From: Acanthopleuribacter pedis
GTDB lineage: Bacteria; Acidobacteriota; Holophagae; Acanthopleuribacterales; Acanthopleuribacteraceae
NCBI RefSeq assembly: GCF_017377855.1
Contig: NZ_JAFREP010000005.1
Coordinates: 62,001 to 126,000 of the forward strand
Direction of reading: 5' to 3'
Length of the DNA: 64,000 nucleotides
In this document: positions 9,157 through 16,846 of the stretch, one piece after another
How positions within the stretch are numbered: position 1 is the first letter of the stretch
How the letters are laid out: each line of letters starts with the position of its first letter
The notes under the pieces: model-generated
The model's database searches: none
Told to the model about the DNA's origin: nothing
The model's input: the letters and a program-made list of their open reading frames with translations, nothing else
Translations under genes and position numbers: made by a program

Positions 9157-9780
9157 ATGAAAGTTTTTGTTACGGGAACAGATACAGATGTTGGTAAAAC
9201 GCTGGTTTCTTGTGTGTTAACTGCTTTTCTTGAGGCGACCTATTGGAAGCCGGTCCAGGCCGGGATCGACCCTACGACTGACCGTCAATCGCTGGCCGAC
9301 TGGTGCCCCCCGGAACGTCTGTTACCGGAACGGTTCTGTCTCAAGGCACCGATGTCGCCCAATCAAGCCGCGCGTCGCGAGGATCGCGTCTTGCGGTTGA
9401 GCGATTTTCAGCTTCCCGATGTGAAAGGACCGCTGATTGTGGAAGGTGCCGGTGGTTTGATGGTGCCGTTGAATCAGGAACACATGATTGTTGATTTGAT
9501 CGGTCACCTAGGCCTTCCCGCTCTGCTGGTTGCCCGCTCCGGGTTGGGAACCTTGAACCATACCTTGCTGAGCCTGGCAGAATTGCGCCGACGTGACATT
9601 CCTTGCGTCGGCTTGGTGTTGGTTGGGCCGGAACACCCCGACAATGTCGCCGACCTGCGCCATTTTGGCCAGGTTCCCGTCTTGGGGAGAATCCCCCTGC
9701 GCGTGCCCTTTTGGGGGCCCGCCGATTTACCCGAACTCAAATCGTTGCTCGATCTCTCGCCTGTGACTGACTTGGGGTAG
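9157..9780 (+). CDS. bioD: Dethiobiotin synthetase BioD
   Basis: ATP-dependent carboxylase closing the ureido ring of dethiobiotin. N-terminal P-loop VTGTDTDVGKT, then YWKPVQAG and VEGAGGLMVPL, all standard for BioD. 207 residues, slightly short of the usual 220-230. It begins three bases after the bioF stop. bioA and pimeloyl-forming genes (bioC/bioH) are not in the window, so the operon covers only part of the pathway. Confidence 0.95.
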   Translation: MKVFVTGTDTDVGKTLVSCVLTAFLEATYWKPVQAGIDPTTDRQSLADWCPPERLLPERFCLKAPMSPNQAARREDRVLRLSDFQLPDVKGPLIVEGAGGLMVPLNQEHMIVDLIGHLGLPALLVARSGLGTLNHTLLSLAELRRRDIPCVGLVLVGPEHPDNVADLRHFGQVPVLGRIPLRVPFWGPADLPELKSLLDLSPVTDLG

Positions 9781-9962
9781 ACCGTCTCGCGTTTCCCTTT
9801 TGTCGCAATCTTACCGGCCAGAGTTGTTTCGCCACCCGCCACACCCCTATGGTGAGTTATCACGGTCAAAATACGGTGGCGGCGCTCGTGACGGCGCCTA
9901 CCAAATGGAGACCGGGTTAGCAAAGACCCGTGAAAGCGGGAATGGGTTTTGCTCTGGTTGCG

Positions 9963-9968
9963 TATAAT
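9963..9968 (+). promoter_or_regulatory. Possible -10 element before dsbD
   Basis: A consensus TATAAT lies 60 bp before the dsbD start. The -35 region at the expected distance does not match TTGACA, so this is only a candidate. Confidence 0.35.
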
Positions 9969-10028
9969 AGGGAAGCGTGCTTGGCGAGAAGCTTTTTTCT
10001 CCGTGCCGCCGAGGGAGGATTTCAACAC

Positions 10029-12266
10029 ATGAAACACTTGGTTTTATTGGTATTGTTGGCGGCGATGCCGTTGTTTGGCGGCACCCATGTCGCCGCAAAG
10101 ATTGTCGCGGATCATACCGTGGTGGCCAAGGGCGAACCTTTTTCGCTCGCCATCCATTTAAAAATGCGCGACCACTGGCACACCTATTGGGAAAGCCCGG
10201 GTTTTGCCGGCTTACCGACCGAGTGGATTTTGGAACCGGTTGAAGGACTCCAGGTTGAGGATTTGCAGTTTCCCGTGCCCAAACGTTTTGTGGACGATGC
10301 CGGTTACGTGACCTATGGCTATGACGACGAAGCCCTTTTAATCGCCCAAGCTCGGTATACCGGATCGGAAACCGAAATCAGTATTAAAGGTCTGGTGAAG
10401 TGGCTGGAGTGTAAAGAGAGTTGCATCCCGGGCGAGGCCAAGGCCGAATTGAACTTGGGAGTGGGTCAAGCCAAACCAACTGAAACCAAGTTGTTTGAAC
10501 AGTTTCGTGCGCGCCTGCCGCGGCCTGCCCCCAAAGATTTTCAATACGCGGTTTCTTGGCAATTTGCCGAGGAAAAATGGAACGCAAGGGTAACCTTTGG
10601 CGAGGCGGAAAGCGCCTCAATTAAAACTAAGCCCGAGGCGATAACTTTTTTTCCGACCTTTACCGAGGAAGCCCAACATGACGGCATCAAAGCACGTCAT
10701 GAGGGCGGCCGATTGGTGGTTGATCTCGAATTCGGTGCCTTTGCGGCCGAGCCGGAGGCGCCCACGCTTGGCGGTGTTTTTGATTTTGGTGCCGATCATC
10801 CGCCCCTGCGTTTACAGCTCTATCCTGAACCAAGCGCCGAACTGGGCGTTGCCCCGGCGTCCAGCGCCAAGGTCGGTCCACCCGCCGAAACGCCCGCGCT
10901 TGATTATTCATTTTGGACGATTCTGCTTTTTGCCTTTTTGGGTGGTGCCATCCTTAATCTCATGCCGTGCGTTTTGCCGGTTCTTTCCCTAAAAGTTTTT
11001 GCCGTGGTCAAAGAAGCCGGGGAGAACCATTGGCATCGCATTAAGTTAGGCTGGGTGTACACCGCCGGAATTATGGTTTGTTTCTTGGTGTTTAGCTTGT
11101 TTTTTATCGTGGCCAAAAGTGCAGGCAACGAAATCGGTGTCGGCTTCCAGTTCCAAAATCCCGTGTTTGTCATCGGCATGACCGCCTTAATTTTTGTGTT
11201 GGGTTTGAGCTTTCTCGGCGTTTACGAAATCAGTGCACCCGACGCCAACGCGCTGTACGGGCTTTCGAATCGCCAAGGTGCCGGCGGGGCATTTTTTCAG
11301 GGGGCGCTGATGACCCTGCTCTCGACGCCTTGTACCGCGCCGCTTTTGGGAACCGCTTATGCTTGGGCGCTCACCCAGAACGCGCTGGTCATCTTGCTCG
11401 TGTTTCAGGTAATTGCCTTTGGCCTCGCGTTTCCTTATTTGTTGCTGTGTTACATCCCCGGGCTGGTCAAGCTGCTGCCCAAACCGGGTCCCTGGATGCA
11501 TCATTTCAAAGTGGTGTTGGGTTTCTTGATGATGGCGACCGTGGTGTGGTTGTTCAGTGTGCTTGTTGATTTGACCGGCCGCGACGGGGTGATCGGTACC
11601 ATGACGATGTTGGTCGGTCTCAGTTTTTCCGCCTGGGTCTTTGGTCAATCCTGGTTCACCGAAAGCCGCCGCGGTGGTTTGCTGGTGGCCGTGCTTTCCG
11701 CCGCGGCTTCGATTTTTGTAGGTATGTTTATGTTGTTCGACATCAGCAATCCAAAAGCCGCGCGGGAGCGTTTTATCGAGGACCTTCGGTTGGACTTACA
11801 GGGGCAACTGCAAGCAAGCCAGACGAATACAGGTGAACTGGGTGATCAGTATTTCAAGACCATTGAGCGCCGTTTCTCCACCCCCGACACGATTGCCTGG
11901 ATTCCCTACTCTGAAAAAGGTTTGGCGCATTTGCGCCAAACCAACAGCATTGTTTTTGTCGATTTCACCGCTGCTTGGTGTTTGACCTGTAAGGCCAATG
12001 AGAAGTTGGTCATTGATCGTTCCGCCGTGCGGCAGGTGTTGGCTGATGAGGGGATTTACAGCGTTAAAGTGGACTACACCAACAAGGACGACCACATCAC
12101 CCAAATGCTGCAACAGTTCAACCGTGCCGGGGTTCCGCTTTATGTGGTTTATCCTGGACAAGGTGATCCCATTGTTTTGCCCGAGACGCTGACCCAAAAA
12201 ATGTTGCTCGACGCTTTTTCCGATGCGCGGGTTCAATTGACCCAGCAAACCAACAACGCCTTCTAA
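10029..12266 (+). CDS. DsbD/ScsB-type thiol:disulfide interchange protein
   Basis: Carries reducing power from the cytoplasm across the inner membrane to periplasmic thiol proteins. 745 residues: signal peptide (about 1-20); a DsbD-alpha/ScsB-like periplasmic domain with paired cysteines in CKESC; then eight or so membrane helices with the CcdA-type cysteines in LNLMPCVLPVLS and LLSTPCTAPLLG; and a C-terminal thioredoxin domain with AAWCLTCK. Start ATG 10029 follows GGGAGGA. The lasso B2 gene begins 25 bp downstream on the same strand, so the two may share a transcript, although DsbD has no known role in lasso maturation. Confidence 0.93.
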   Translation: MKHLVLLVLLAAMPLFGGTHVAAKIVADHTVVAKGEPFSLAIHLKMRDHWHTYWESPGFAGLPTEWILEPVEGLQVEDLQFPVPKRFVDDAGYVTYGYDDEALLIAQARYTGSETEISIKGLVKWLECKESCIPGEAKAELNLGVGQAKPTETKLFEQFRARLPRPAPKDFQYAVSWQFAEEKWNARVTFGEAESASIKTKPEAITFFPTFTEEAQHDGIKARHEGGRLVVDLEFGAFAAEPEAPTLGGVFDFGADHPPLRLQLYPEPSAELGVAPASSAKVGPPAETPALDYSFWTILLFAFLGGAILNLMPCVLPVLSLKVFAVVKEAGENHWHRIKLGWVYTAGIMVCFLVFSLFFIVAKSAGNEIGVGFQFQNPVFVIGMTALIFVLGLSFLGVYEISAPDANALYGLSNRQGAGGAFFQGALMTLLSTPCTAPLLGTAYAWALTQNALVILLVFQVIAFGLAFPYLLLCYIPGLVKLLPKPGPWMHHFKVVLGFLMMATVVWLFSVLVDLTGRDGVIGTMTMLVGLSFSAWVFGQSWFTESRRGGLLVAVLSAAASIFVGMFMLFDISNPKAARERFIEDLRLDLQGQLQASQTNTGELGDQYFKTIERRFSTPDTIAWIPYSEKGLAHLRQTNSIVFVDFTAAWCLTCKANEKLVIDRSAVRQVLADEGIYSVKVDYTNKDDHITQMLQQFNRAGVPLYVVYPGQGDPIVLPETLTQKMLLDAFSDARVQLTQQTNNAF

Positions 12267-12291
12267 GCACAGCATGTTCGGGAGACCGATG

Positions 12292-12750
12292 ATGGGCAAG
12301 CTTCAGGTCCTGCGGCAAAGTAGCCCGACGCAACTTATGTGTTACGTCGAGGTTGTGCTTTTGCTCGGGGTGGCCAGGTTTGCCCTGCTTTTTATATCGT
12401 TCCAGCGGTTGCTGCGCTTGTTCGGCCTTCGGGCGGAGAAACGTCAATGGCAACCCGAAACCGTGAGTGGTCCGCGCGCCGCGGAGATTCGGGTCGTGGC
12501 ACGGGCGATCCGGCGGTGTGCGCGGCACGTACCTTGGCAGGCGAAATGTTTGGTGCAGGCCTTAACCGGTCGGGCCATGTTGGCACGGCGCGGTTTAACC
12601 CCTTGTATTTGGTTCGGTGTTCTGAAAGAGCCTGATCAAGCCATGGAAGCCCATGCTTGGCTGGTATGTGACCAGCAATTTGTGACGGGTGGTGAAGAAT
12701 CGGGGCGTTTTGTGCCGATGACCTGTTTTGTGCCGCGCGATGCGCGTTAG
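12292..12750 (+). CDS. Lasso peptide leader peptidase B2 (transglutaminase-like)
   Basis: Cysteine protease that removes the leader of a lasso precursor, acting with the B1 recognition protein. About 152 residues. The diagnostic B2 core is present: CLVQALTGRAMLARRG (catalytic Cys), WFGV, then EAHAWLVCD (catalytic His, with an Asp nearby). I choose the second of two adjacent ATG codons, seven bases after GGGAG; an earlier ATG at 12274 has no site. Unusually, it is on the opposite strand to the other lasso genes and converges on the kinase with a 4-bp overlap, apparently transcribed with dsbD. Confidence 0.88.
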   Translation: MGKLQVLRQSSPTQLMCYVEVVLLLGVARFALLFISFQRLLRLFGLRAEKRQWQPETVSGPRAAEIRVVARAIRRCARHVPWQAKCLVQALTGRAMLARRGLTPCIWFGVLKEPDQAMEAHAWLVCDQQFVTGGEESGRFVPMTCFVPRDAR

Positions 12751-13715
12751 CCGCCGGGTGGTGTTGCGGATTGGGTGGATGAATGGGTGAGCAGTTGTGC
12801 GATGTGTTCCAGGGTCGCTAGGCCGTTGCCGTAACGCAATCGGTTGACCTGGGTTCGTTCGACCAGCTTCGCCAAAGTCATGAGACGTGTGCTCTGAAGG
12901 CCTAATGCTTTTATTTCCAAATGGATACTAGATAGGTGGGCCAGGTGGACCAGGGCCTGTGCAGGCGGTAGACGACTGATTTGGGGTTCTGGTTGGTGTT
13001 CGTCTCGTTCGAGGATGTAGAGGTGGGTTAGGGGCACGGCATTTGTGACAAAGCGATCACGACCGGCGACGATTCGGGGGATGCGCCGTTTGTCAATTTC
13101 GGGATGAACGCGGGGGAAGTCGTCAAAAGACGCGCCATAAAATTCGCGTCCGAAGGCGGGCCACATGCGCGAACACGGAATGCCGGGCTGAACGATAAAG
13201 GTCCCGTTCTGGTCTTCCAGGGGAATAAGGTCGTCGGTCACCAAAGGGATGTCGCGAGTATTGAGGTAACCGGTGAGGGTCGACTTGCCGGCGCCGCTGT
13301 GCCCGAGGAACCCACGTGCGGTGCCGTGAATGTGAAGGGTGGCGCCGTGGAGAACGGGCATGTGAAACAGTTCCAGCCACAGGGTGAACACCCGCCCCAG
13401 CAGATAGGGGACAGGACTCACGTCGCCGTTATGGAAAACGCCGATTCCTTGTGGTGCAATCGAAAAAAAACCAACCCGGGCGACCCGCAGGACGTAGCCG
13501 TTGGTTGTGCGGGAGAGTTTGAGTTGTGGGGTTCCGTCGGACAAAGAAAAAGAGCTAGCCCATAAGGGATCGCTCTTTCGGGGTTCGTCATGAAGACGGG
13601 TGATGGCACAGATGATCGACGACGCGATGTTTGATTCAGGAATCCCTAAACAGAAGGGACTGGTGATCTGGAAGCCGTGAAAAAAATAATGGAACGTTCT
13701 AGGAGGCGATAACAA
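12747..13715 (-). CDS. HPr-kinase-like lasso precursor kinase
   Basis: 322 residues, related to HPr kinase. The P-loop GHSGAGKST is at about 138-146, followed by VTDDLIPL, the acidic strand expected in HprK folds; the N-terminal part (FHYFFHGFQITSPF) resembles the domain preceding it in lasso-associated homologues. In characterised clusters such as paeninodin the homologue phosphorylates the C-terminal Ser of the precursor; the precursor encoded next to it here ends in Ser. The frame starts at TTG 13715, inside the last codons of the precursor gene, without a clear ribosome site, which suggests translational coupling. The exact start is uncertain. Confidence 0.85.
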   Translation of the reverse strand: MLSPPRTFHYFFHGFQITSPFCLGIPESNIASSIICAITRLHDEPRKSDPLWASSFSLSDGTPQLKLSRTTNGYVLRVARVGFFSIAPQGIGVFHNGDVSPVPYLLGRVFTLWLELFHMPVLHGATLHIHGTARGFLGHSGAGKSTLTGYLNTRDIPLVTDDLIPLEDQNGTFIVQPGIPCSRMWPAFGREFYGASFDDFPRVHPEIDKRRIPRIVAGRDRFVTNAVPLTHLYILERDEHQPEPQISRLPPAQALVHLAHLSSIHLEIKALGLQSTRLMTLAKLVERTQVNRLRYGNGLATLEHIAQLLTHSSTQSATPPGG

Positions 13716-13872
13716 AGTCGCCGGTGGCCTTGCTGTCGGAGCCCGCGTTGAAACCGGAAAGGGTCAATTCGGCGACGTCGCCGCGGCACACCATAACGGG
13801 TTTCTCGTAGGGCTTTTTGACCATAGAGATGTTCGCGTCATGTTGGTTGGCGTTTGGTTGTTTGACGTTCAT
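13699..13872 (-). CDS. Lasso peptide precursor
   Basis: 57 residues. The leader contains YEKPVMVCRGDVAELT (residues 22-37), which has the lasso spacing Y..P, G six after P, and T six after G. Thr37 is then the penultimate leader residue, giving the core SGFNAGSDSKATGDFVIAS (39-57). Asp46 would close an 8-residue ring with the amine of Ser39; if cleavage is one residue later, Gly40-Asp46 gives a 7-residue ring. The last residue is Ser, the expected phosphoacceptor of the adjacent kinase. GGGAG precedes two adjacent ATG codons; I use the second, with 6-base spacing. Placement between cyclase and kinase supports the call. Confidence 0.86.
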   Translation of the reverse strand: MNVKQPNANQHDANISMVKKPYEKPVMVCRGDVAELTLSGFNAGSDSKATGDFVIAS

Positions 13873-13889
13873 CATTTTCTCCCATCATG

Positions 13890-13909
13890 AAGCAAATGTA
13901 GGTTTGCTT
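13890..13909 (-). promoter_or_regulatory. Leader hairpin before the lasso precursor
   Basis: AAGCAAA and TTTGCTT separated by 6 bases, just before the ribosome site of the precursor gene. It could modulate translation or mRNA stability. The 272-bp gap to the cyclase suggests the precursor has its own promoter, but I cannot identify one with confidence. Confidence 0.35.
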
Positions 13910-14144
13910 GAATCTAAGGTTTTATTTCTTTTGGGGCAAGTCTTAATCGCCGCCCATTAGCGAGGTTCGACCACAAGGGTCTCTTTGAAGGGTGGTGTCG
14001 TCCTAAGCGATACCCAACTCTTCGGAAATCTTTCAAGCAAACTTTAACCAAAGAAACAAACTTTTGAACCGACTTGCCTGCTTCGGAAAAAATCGACTGA
14101 AATGATTTTTATCAAGTGTGTTGCATATTTTAACACCCTCGCGG

Positions 14145-15941
14145 TCAATTGGAAGTGAAATCTTGACTTAGCCAGACCAAATACCAAGCGGCGGATAAAA
14201 AATCGGCTGTAGGGTAAGGTGGCGTGCCGGCACAAAAAGTTTCGACCTCGTGACAGAATTTTTTTTGGTCAAACCAGGGCGCGTCGAGAGCGTTGCATGC
14301 CTCGGTCAGGAAAGCCTGTTCCGCTTTGATGCCCGCGTGATAATAGGCGGTCAGGGTGGGTTTTTCAAGGCGTTCACACACGCCGAGACCGGTAAAGGAC
14401 CGCAGTAAATCGCGTTGTAAACCTTTGGGTTCGGGATGTTTGTGCCAGGCTTCACGGGAAAGGCATAGGATCAGGTCGGCAAGGCGTTCGTCGAACAAGG
14501 GGTGCGCGATGTGGATTCCGGTTTCCAAGGCCGCCCGGTTGTACCAGTGAATCGCGCGGCGCACGCCGGCCGCGTCGCGGGTCATCCGCGTGTGTAGGTA
14601 ATGGGTCAACGGATTGAGACCGGTCGGTAGGCCGATTAGGTCAAACAGCGACCAAGGGTCGGCTGTTTGCAGGGCCGTTTGTCGCAGCCACGCCGGGTGG
14701 CGTTTCCACAGTCCGCGTCGCCGTGCCTTGGCGCGCTGGAGACCGTCCGGCGGGAGGTGTGCCAGCCATACCTGCCAGGCGCGTTTGGCTTTGGTGAACA
14801 GGTTTCGGCTCGCGGCCGCGTTTGCGCGCCATGGGAAACGGAGTAAGGTGCTTTGGGGCGGGTTGGTAAACAGGGTGTCGCCGCCATGTCCCGTGAGCAG
14901 GGTTTGGCCGCCTAGCTTGTTGATTTTTTGAAATACGGCATATTCCAAGGGGTCGTTGCTCTGGAAAGGGTTTTCCGGTGGTTGGATGCCGTCTTGGCGG
15001 TAAAAGGCGGGGAACTGTTCTGCATTATATAAGTGTAGGGGCGCGCCGAGTTCTTCCGCGCTTTTTTGGCTAAACGCCTGTTCGGCGCAGTCGTGTAGGG
15101 TTTCAAAGGCAAAGGCGTGGCAGCTTGGCGGTCGGCCGTGGTGATGGGTGAACGCGGCCGCGACGGAGCTGGAATCGAGCCCGCCGCTCAGCATGGCGTG
15201 GGTTCGTGTTGCATCATCGGTTGCTTCAGCGACGCAGGTTTGAAGGGTGGACCAGAGTCGGTCGAGGGTGACCGGTCCCGTGTGATCGCGGTGAATGCCG
15301 CGGCGTTTGCCGTCTGGTTCGCCGGCCCCGTTAAACGTCAGCCATTCTCCCGGCCGCAAGCCGTGGATGTCTTGCCACATGCTGAAGCGGGTGTCGTATT
15401 CGTTGAGGCACCACATGAGCGCGGCTCGGGGTTCGGGGGGCCGGTCTTTCGCAAGGTGGCGAAGGGTGCGAGCGTGGGTGGCAATGGCCCAACTGTTTTC
15501 ACCGAGTGCATGGTAGTAGAGCGTTTTGGCGCCCAAGGGGTCGAGCGCGAGGGTGAGCCGGCGGTGGTGCCGATCCCAGATGATCAGGCTGTAACTTCCC
15601 CGTAACTCGGCGGCAAGTTTGGCGCCCAACCGGGTGAAACCGGCCGCGACCAAAGCTGCACCGCTGAGGTTTTGTTCGCCGAGCTTGCGCCGCAGTCGGG
15701 GTTGATCCGGCGCGTCCATGTCGGCAAGGACGGTGACCGATCCGACTGAGCCAATGCAAGTCTCTGGAGAAAGGCGTGAGGCCTGATATTGGTGTCCGGC
15801 GAGAATCCAGTGATCACCGTTGGTTTCGGTGTGATGGGTCACGCGGGCCTCGGCCGGTGTTCGCAAACCGCGTTGTAAGTGGTGAAGGCGTTCTTGTTGG
15901 AAGGGTCCGTTGCCGCCGAGCAACGCACAGAGTTCACGCAA
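14145..15941 (-). CDS. Lasso cyclase (asparagine-synthetase-like C protein)
   Basis: Adenylates the ring Asp/Glu side chain and closes the macrolactam with the core N-terminus. 598 residues: a class-II glutaminase-like domain (1-200) and an ATP-pyrophosphatase domain with the PP-loop SGGLDSS (252-258) and LLTGHGGDTLF further on. The cysteine that would be the glutaminase nucleophile is at residue 5, not residue 2, fitting an enzyme that does not use glutamine. The only in-frame start is TTG 15941, 21 bp after the B1 stop, with no clear ribosome site, so coupling to B1 is likely. Confidence 0.9.
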   Translation of the reverse strand: MRELCALLGGNGPFQQERLHHLQRGLRTPAEARVTHHTETNGDHWILAGHQYQASRLSPETCIGSVGSVTVLADMDAPDQPRLRRKLGEQNLSGAALVAAGFTRLGAKLAAELRGSYSLIIWDRHHRRLTLALDPLGAKTLYYHALGENSWAIATHARTLRHLAKDRPPEPRAALMWCLNEYDTRFSMWQDIHGLRPGEWLTFNGAGEPDGKRRGIHRDHTGPVTLDRLWSTLQTCVAEATDDATRTHAMLSGGLDSSSVAAAFTHHHGRPPSCHAFAFETLHDCAEQAFSQKSAEELGAPLHLYNAEQFPAFYRQDGIQPPENPFQSNDPLEYAVFQKINKLGGQTLLTGHGGDTLFTNPPQSTLLRFPWRANAAASRNLFTKAKRAWQVWLAHLPPDGLQRAKARRRGLWKRHPAWLRQTALQTADPWSLFDLIGLPTGLNPLTHYLHTRMTRDAAGVRRAIHWYNRAALETGIHIAHPLFDERLADLILCLSREAWHKHPEPKGLQRDLLRSFTGLGVCERLEKPTLTAYYHAGIKAEQAFLTEACNALDAPWFDQKKFCHEVETFCAGTPPYPTADFLSAAWYLVWLSQDFTSN

Positions 15942-15962
15942 GGTGTTGGATTACCGTGGGGG

Positions 15963-16226
15963 TTAGATCGTTTGCAACAGGCCGTTGGCTTCGAGCTGGT
16001 GCAGCAACGTTTTGAGGTCGGAATCGAGTTCTTCCGGTAGGACCTCGAACTCTTGCTCCAGGGTTGCCGCAACCACCTTGGGATCACCGCATTCATTGAG
16101 CAATTCGATGATGCGGCGGGCCATGGGGTTGAGCTCGTAATAGGTACCTGAATTGAGATCGAGTAGGACGGCTTCCTCGCCGACGCGTTGAAGGACAACG
16201 TCGGCATGGGTGCGAACTTGTTTCAT
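15963..16226 (-). CDS. PqqD-like lasso leader-recognition protein B1
   Basis: 87 residues, a PqqD-type RiPP recognition element that binds the precursor leader and presents it to peptidase and cyclase. Typical pattern: VVLQRVGEEAVLLDLNSGTY, then ELNPMARRIIELL and a C-terminal helix pair ending LEANGLLQTI. The ATG at 16224-16226 has GAGG seven bases upstream; the longer open frame is not family-like. First gene of the minus-strand lasso unit. Confidence 0.9.
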   Translation of the reverse strand: MKQVRTHADVVLQRVGEEAVLLDLNSGTYYELNPMARRIIELLNECGDPKVVAATLEQEFEVLPEELDSDLKTLLHQLEANGLLQTI

Positions 16227-16583
16227 GGGAATGCCTCGATGAGCGTTTGGGATGATGGTTCGGTGATGCGGTTGGCGGCGGTGGGGCCCAATGTAGCACG
16301 TTCCGTGCCGCGGCCAAAGAGCGGTAACGCGAGGGTACTGGGTAATGTGGGTTGTAGTGGGTGTCGGGATCAGTGATGAAGGCCGCATTTGTGGATTCCG
16401 GGGATGTGGGCGTGAAAAACGTCTCGCCCAGGGAGACAGGATTGGGTAAAGGCGAAGGTGTGAAAAGGGGTTGGCTTAGCGCTGAATTTTCGGTGAAGTT
16501 TCTTTGGTTAAGGGTTTTGATTTATTGGTTTTGTTTGTTCGGTGTCGTGTCCCGGTAAAGGGTTGGCAAAAAATATGCTTTCC
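16227..16583. other. Intergenic region between the divergent lasso and IPTL-CTERM units
   Basis: No supported gene. It should carry the promoter of the lasso unit on the minus strand, but I see no hexamer pair there worth naming. Confidence 0.45.
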
Positions 16584-16599
16584 TGGAACGGTCCTTGCA
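16584..16599 (+). promoter_or_regulatory. Candidate sigma-54 (-24/-12) promoter
   Basis: TGGAACG, four bases, TTGCA: one mismatch to the TGGCACG-N4-TTGCA consensus, with the invariant GG and GC ten bases apart. It points at the Calx-beta gene and would give a leader of about 235 bases. No bacterial enhancer-binding protein gene is in the window. Confidence 0.5.
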
Positions 16600-16846
16600 C
16601 GGGGTGTGAATGGTTTCTCCAGTAACAAAAGTAAAGGTCGGTGCTCTCATAGATGCATTGGCAAAAAAATGGGTTCATTTGGTTCGCATTTGGCCTGGAA
16701 AGAATTGGCAACACGATCTTTAAGGACGATTGGGGATCCTTCCCGGCAAAAGGTTGGATTAACGTAATCAACTGTGGTACCTTAGCCGACAATAAAGTGC
16801 CTCACCCCACAATTGAACAACCTAATGATTTCTACGGAGACGAGAA

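Noticed and set aside
13873-14144. Second lasso precursor or clear promoter upstream of the precursor gene
   Set aside because: No second frame with the leader pattern; TTGAAA and TTGATA boxes exist but lack a convincing -10 at proper spacing.
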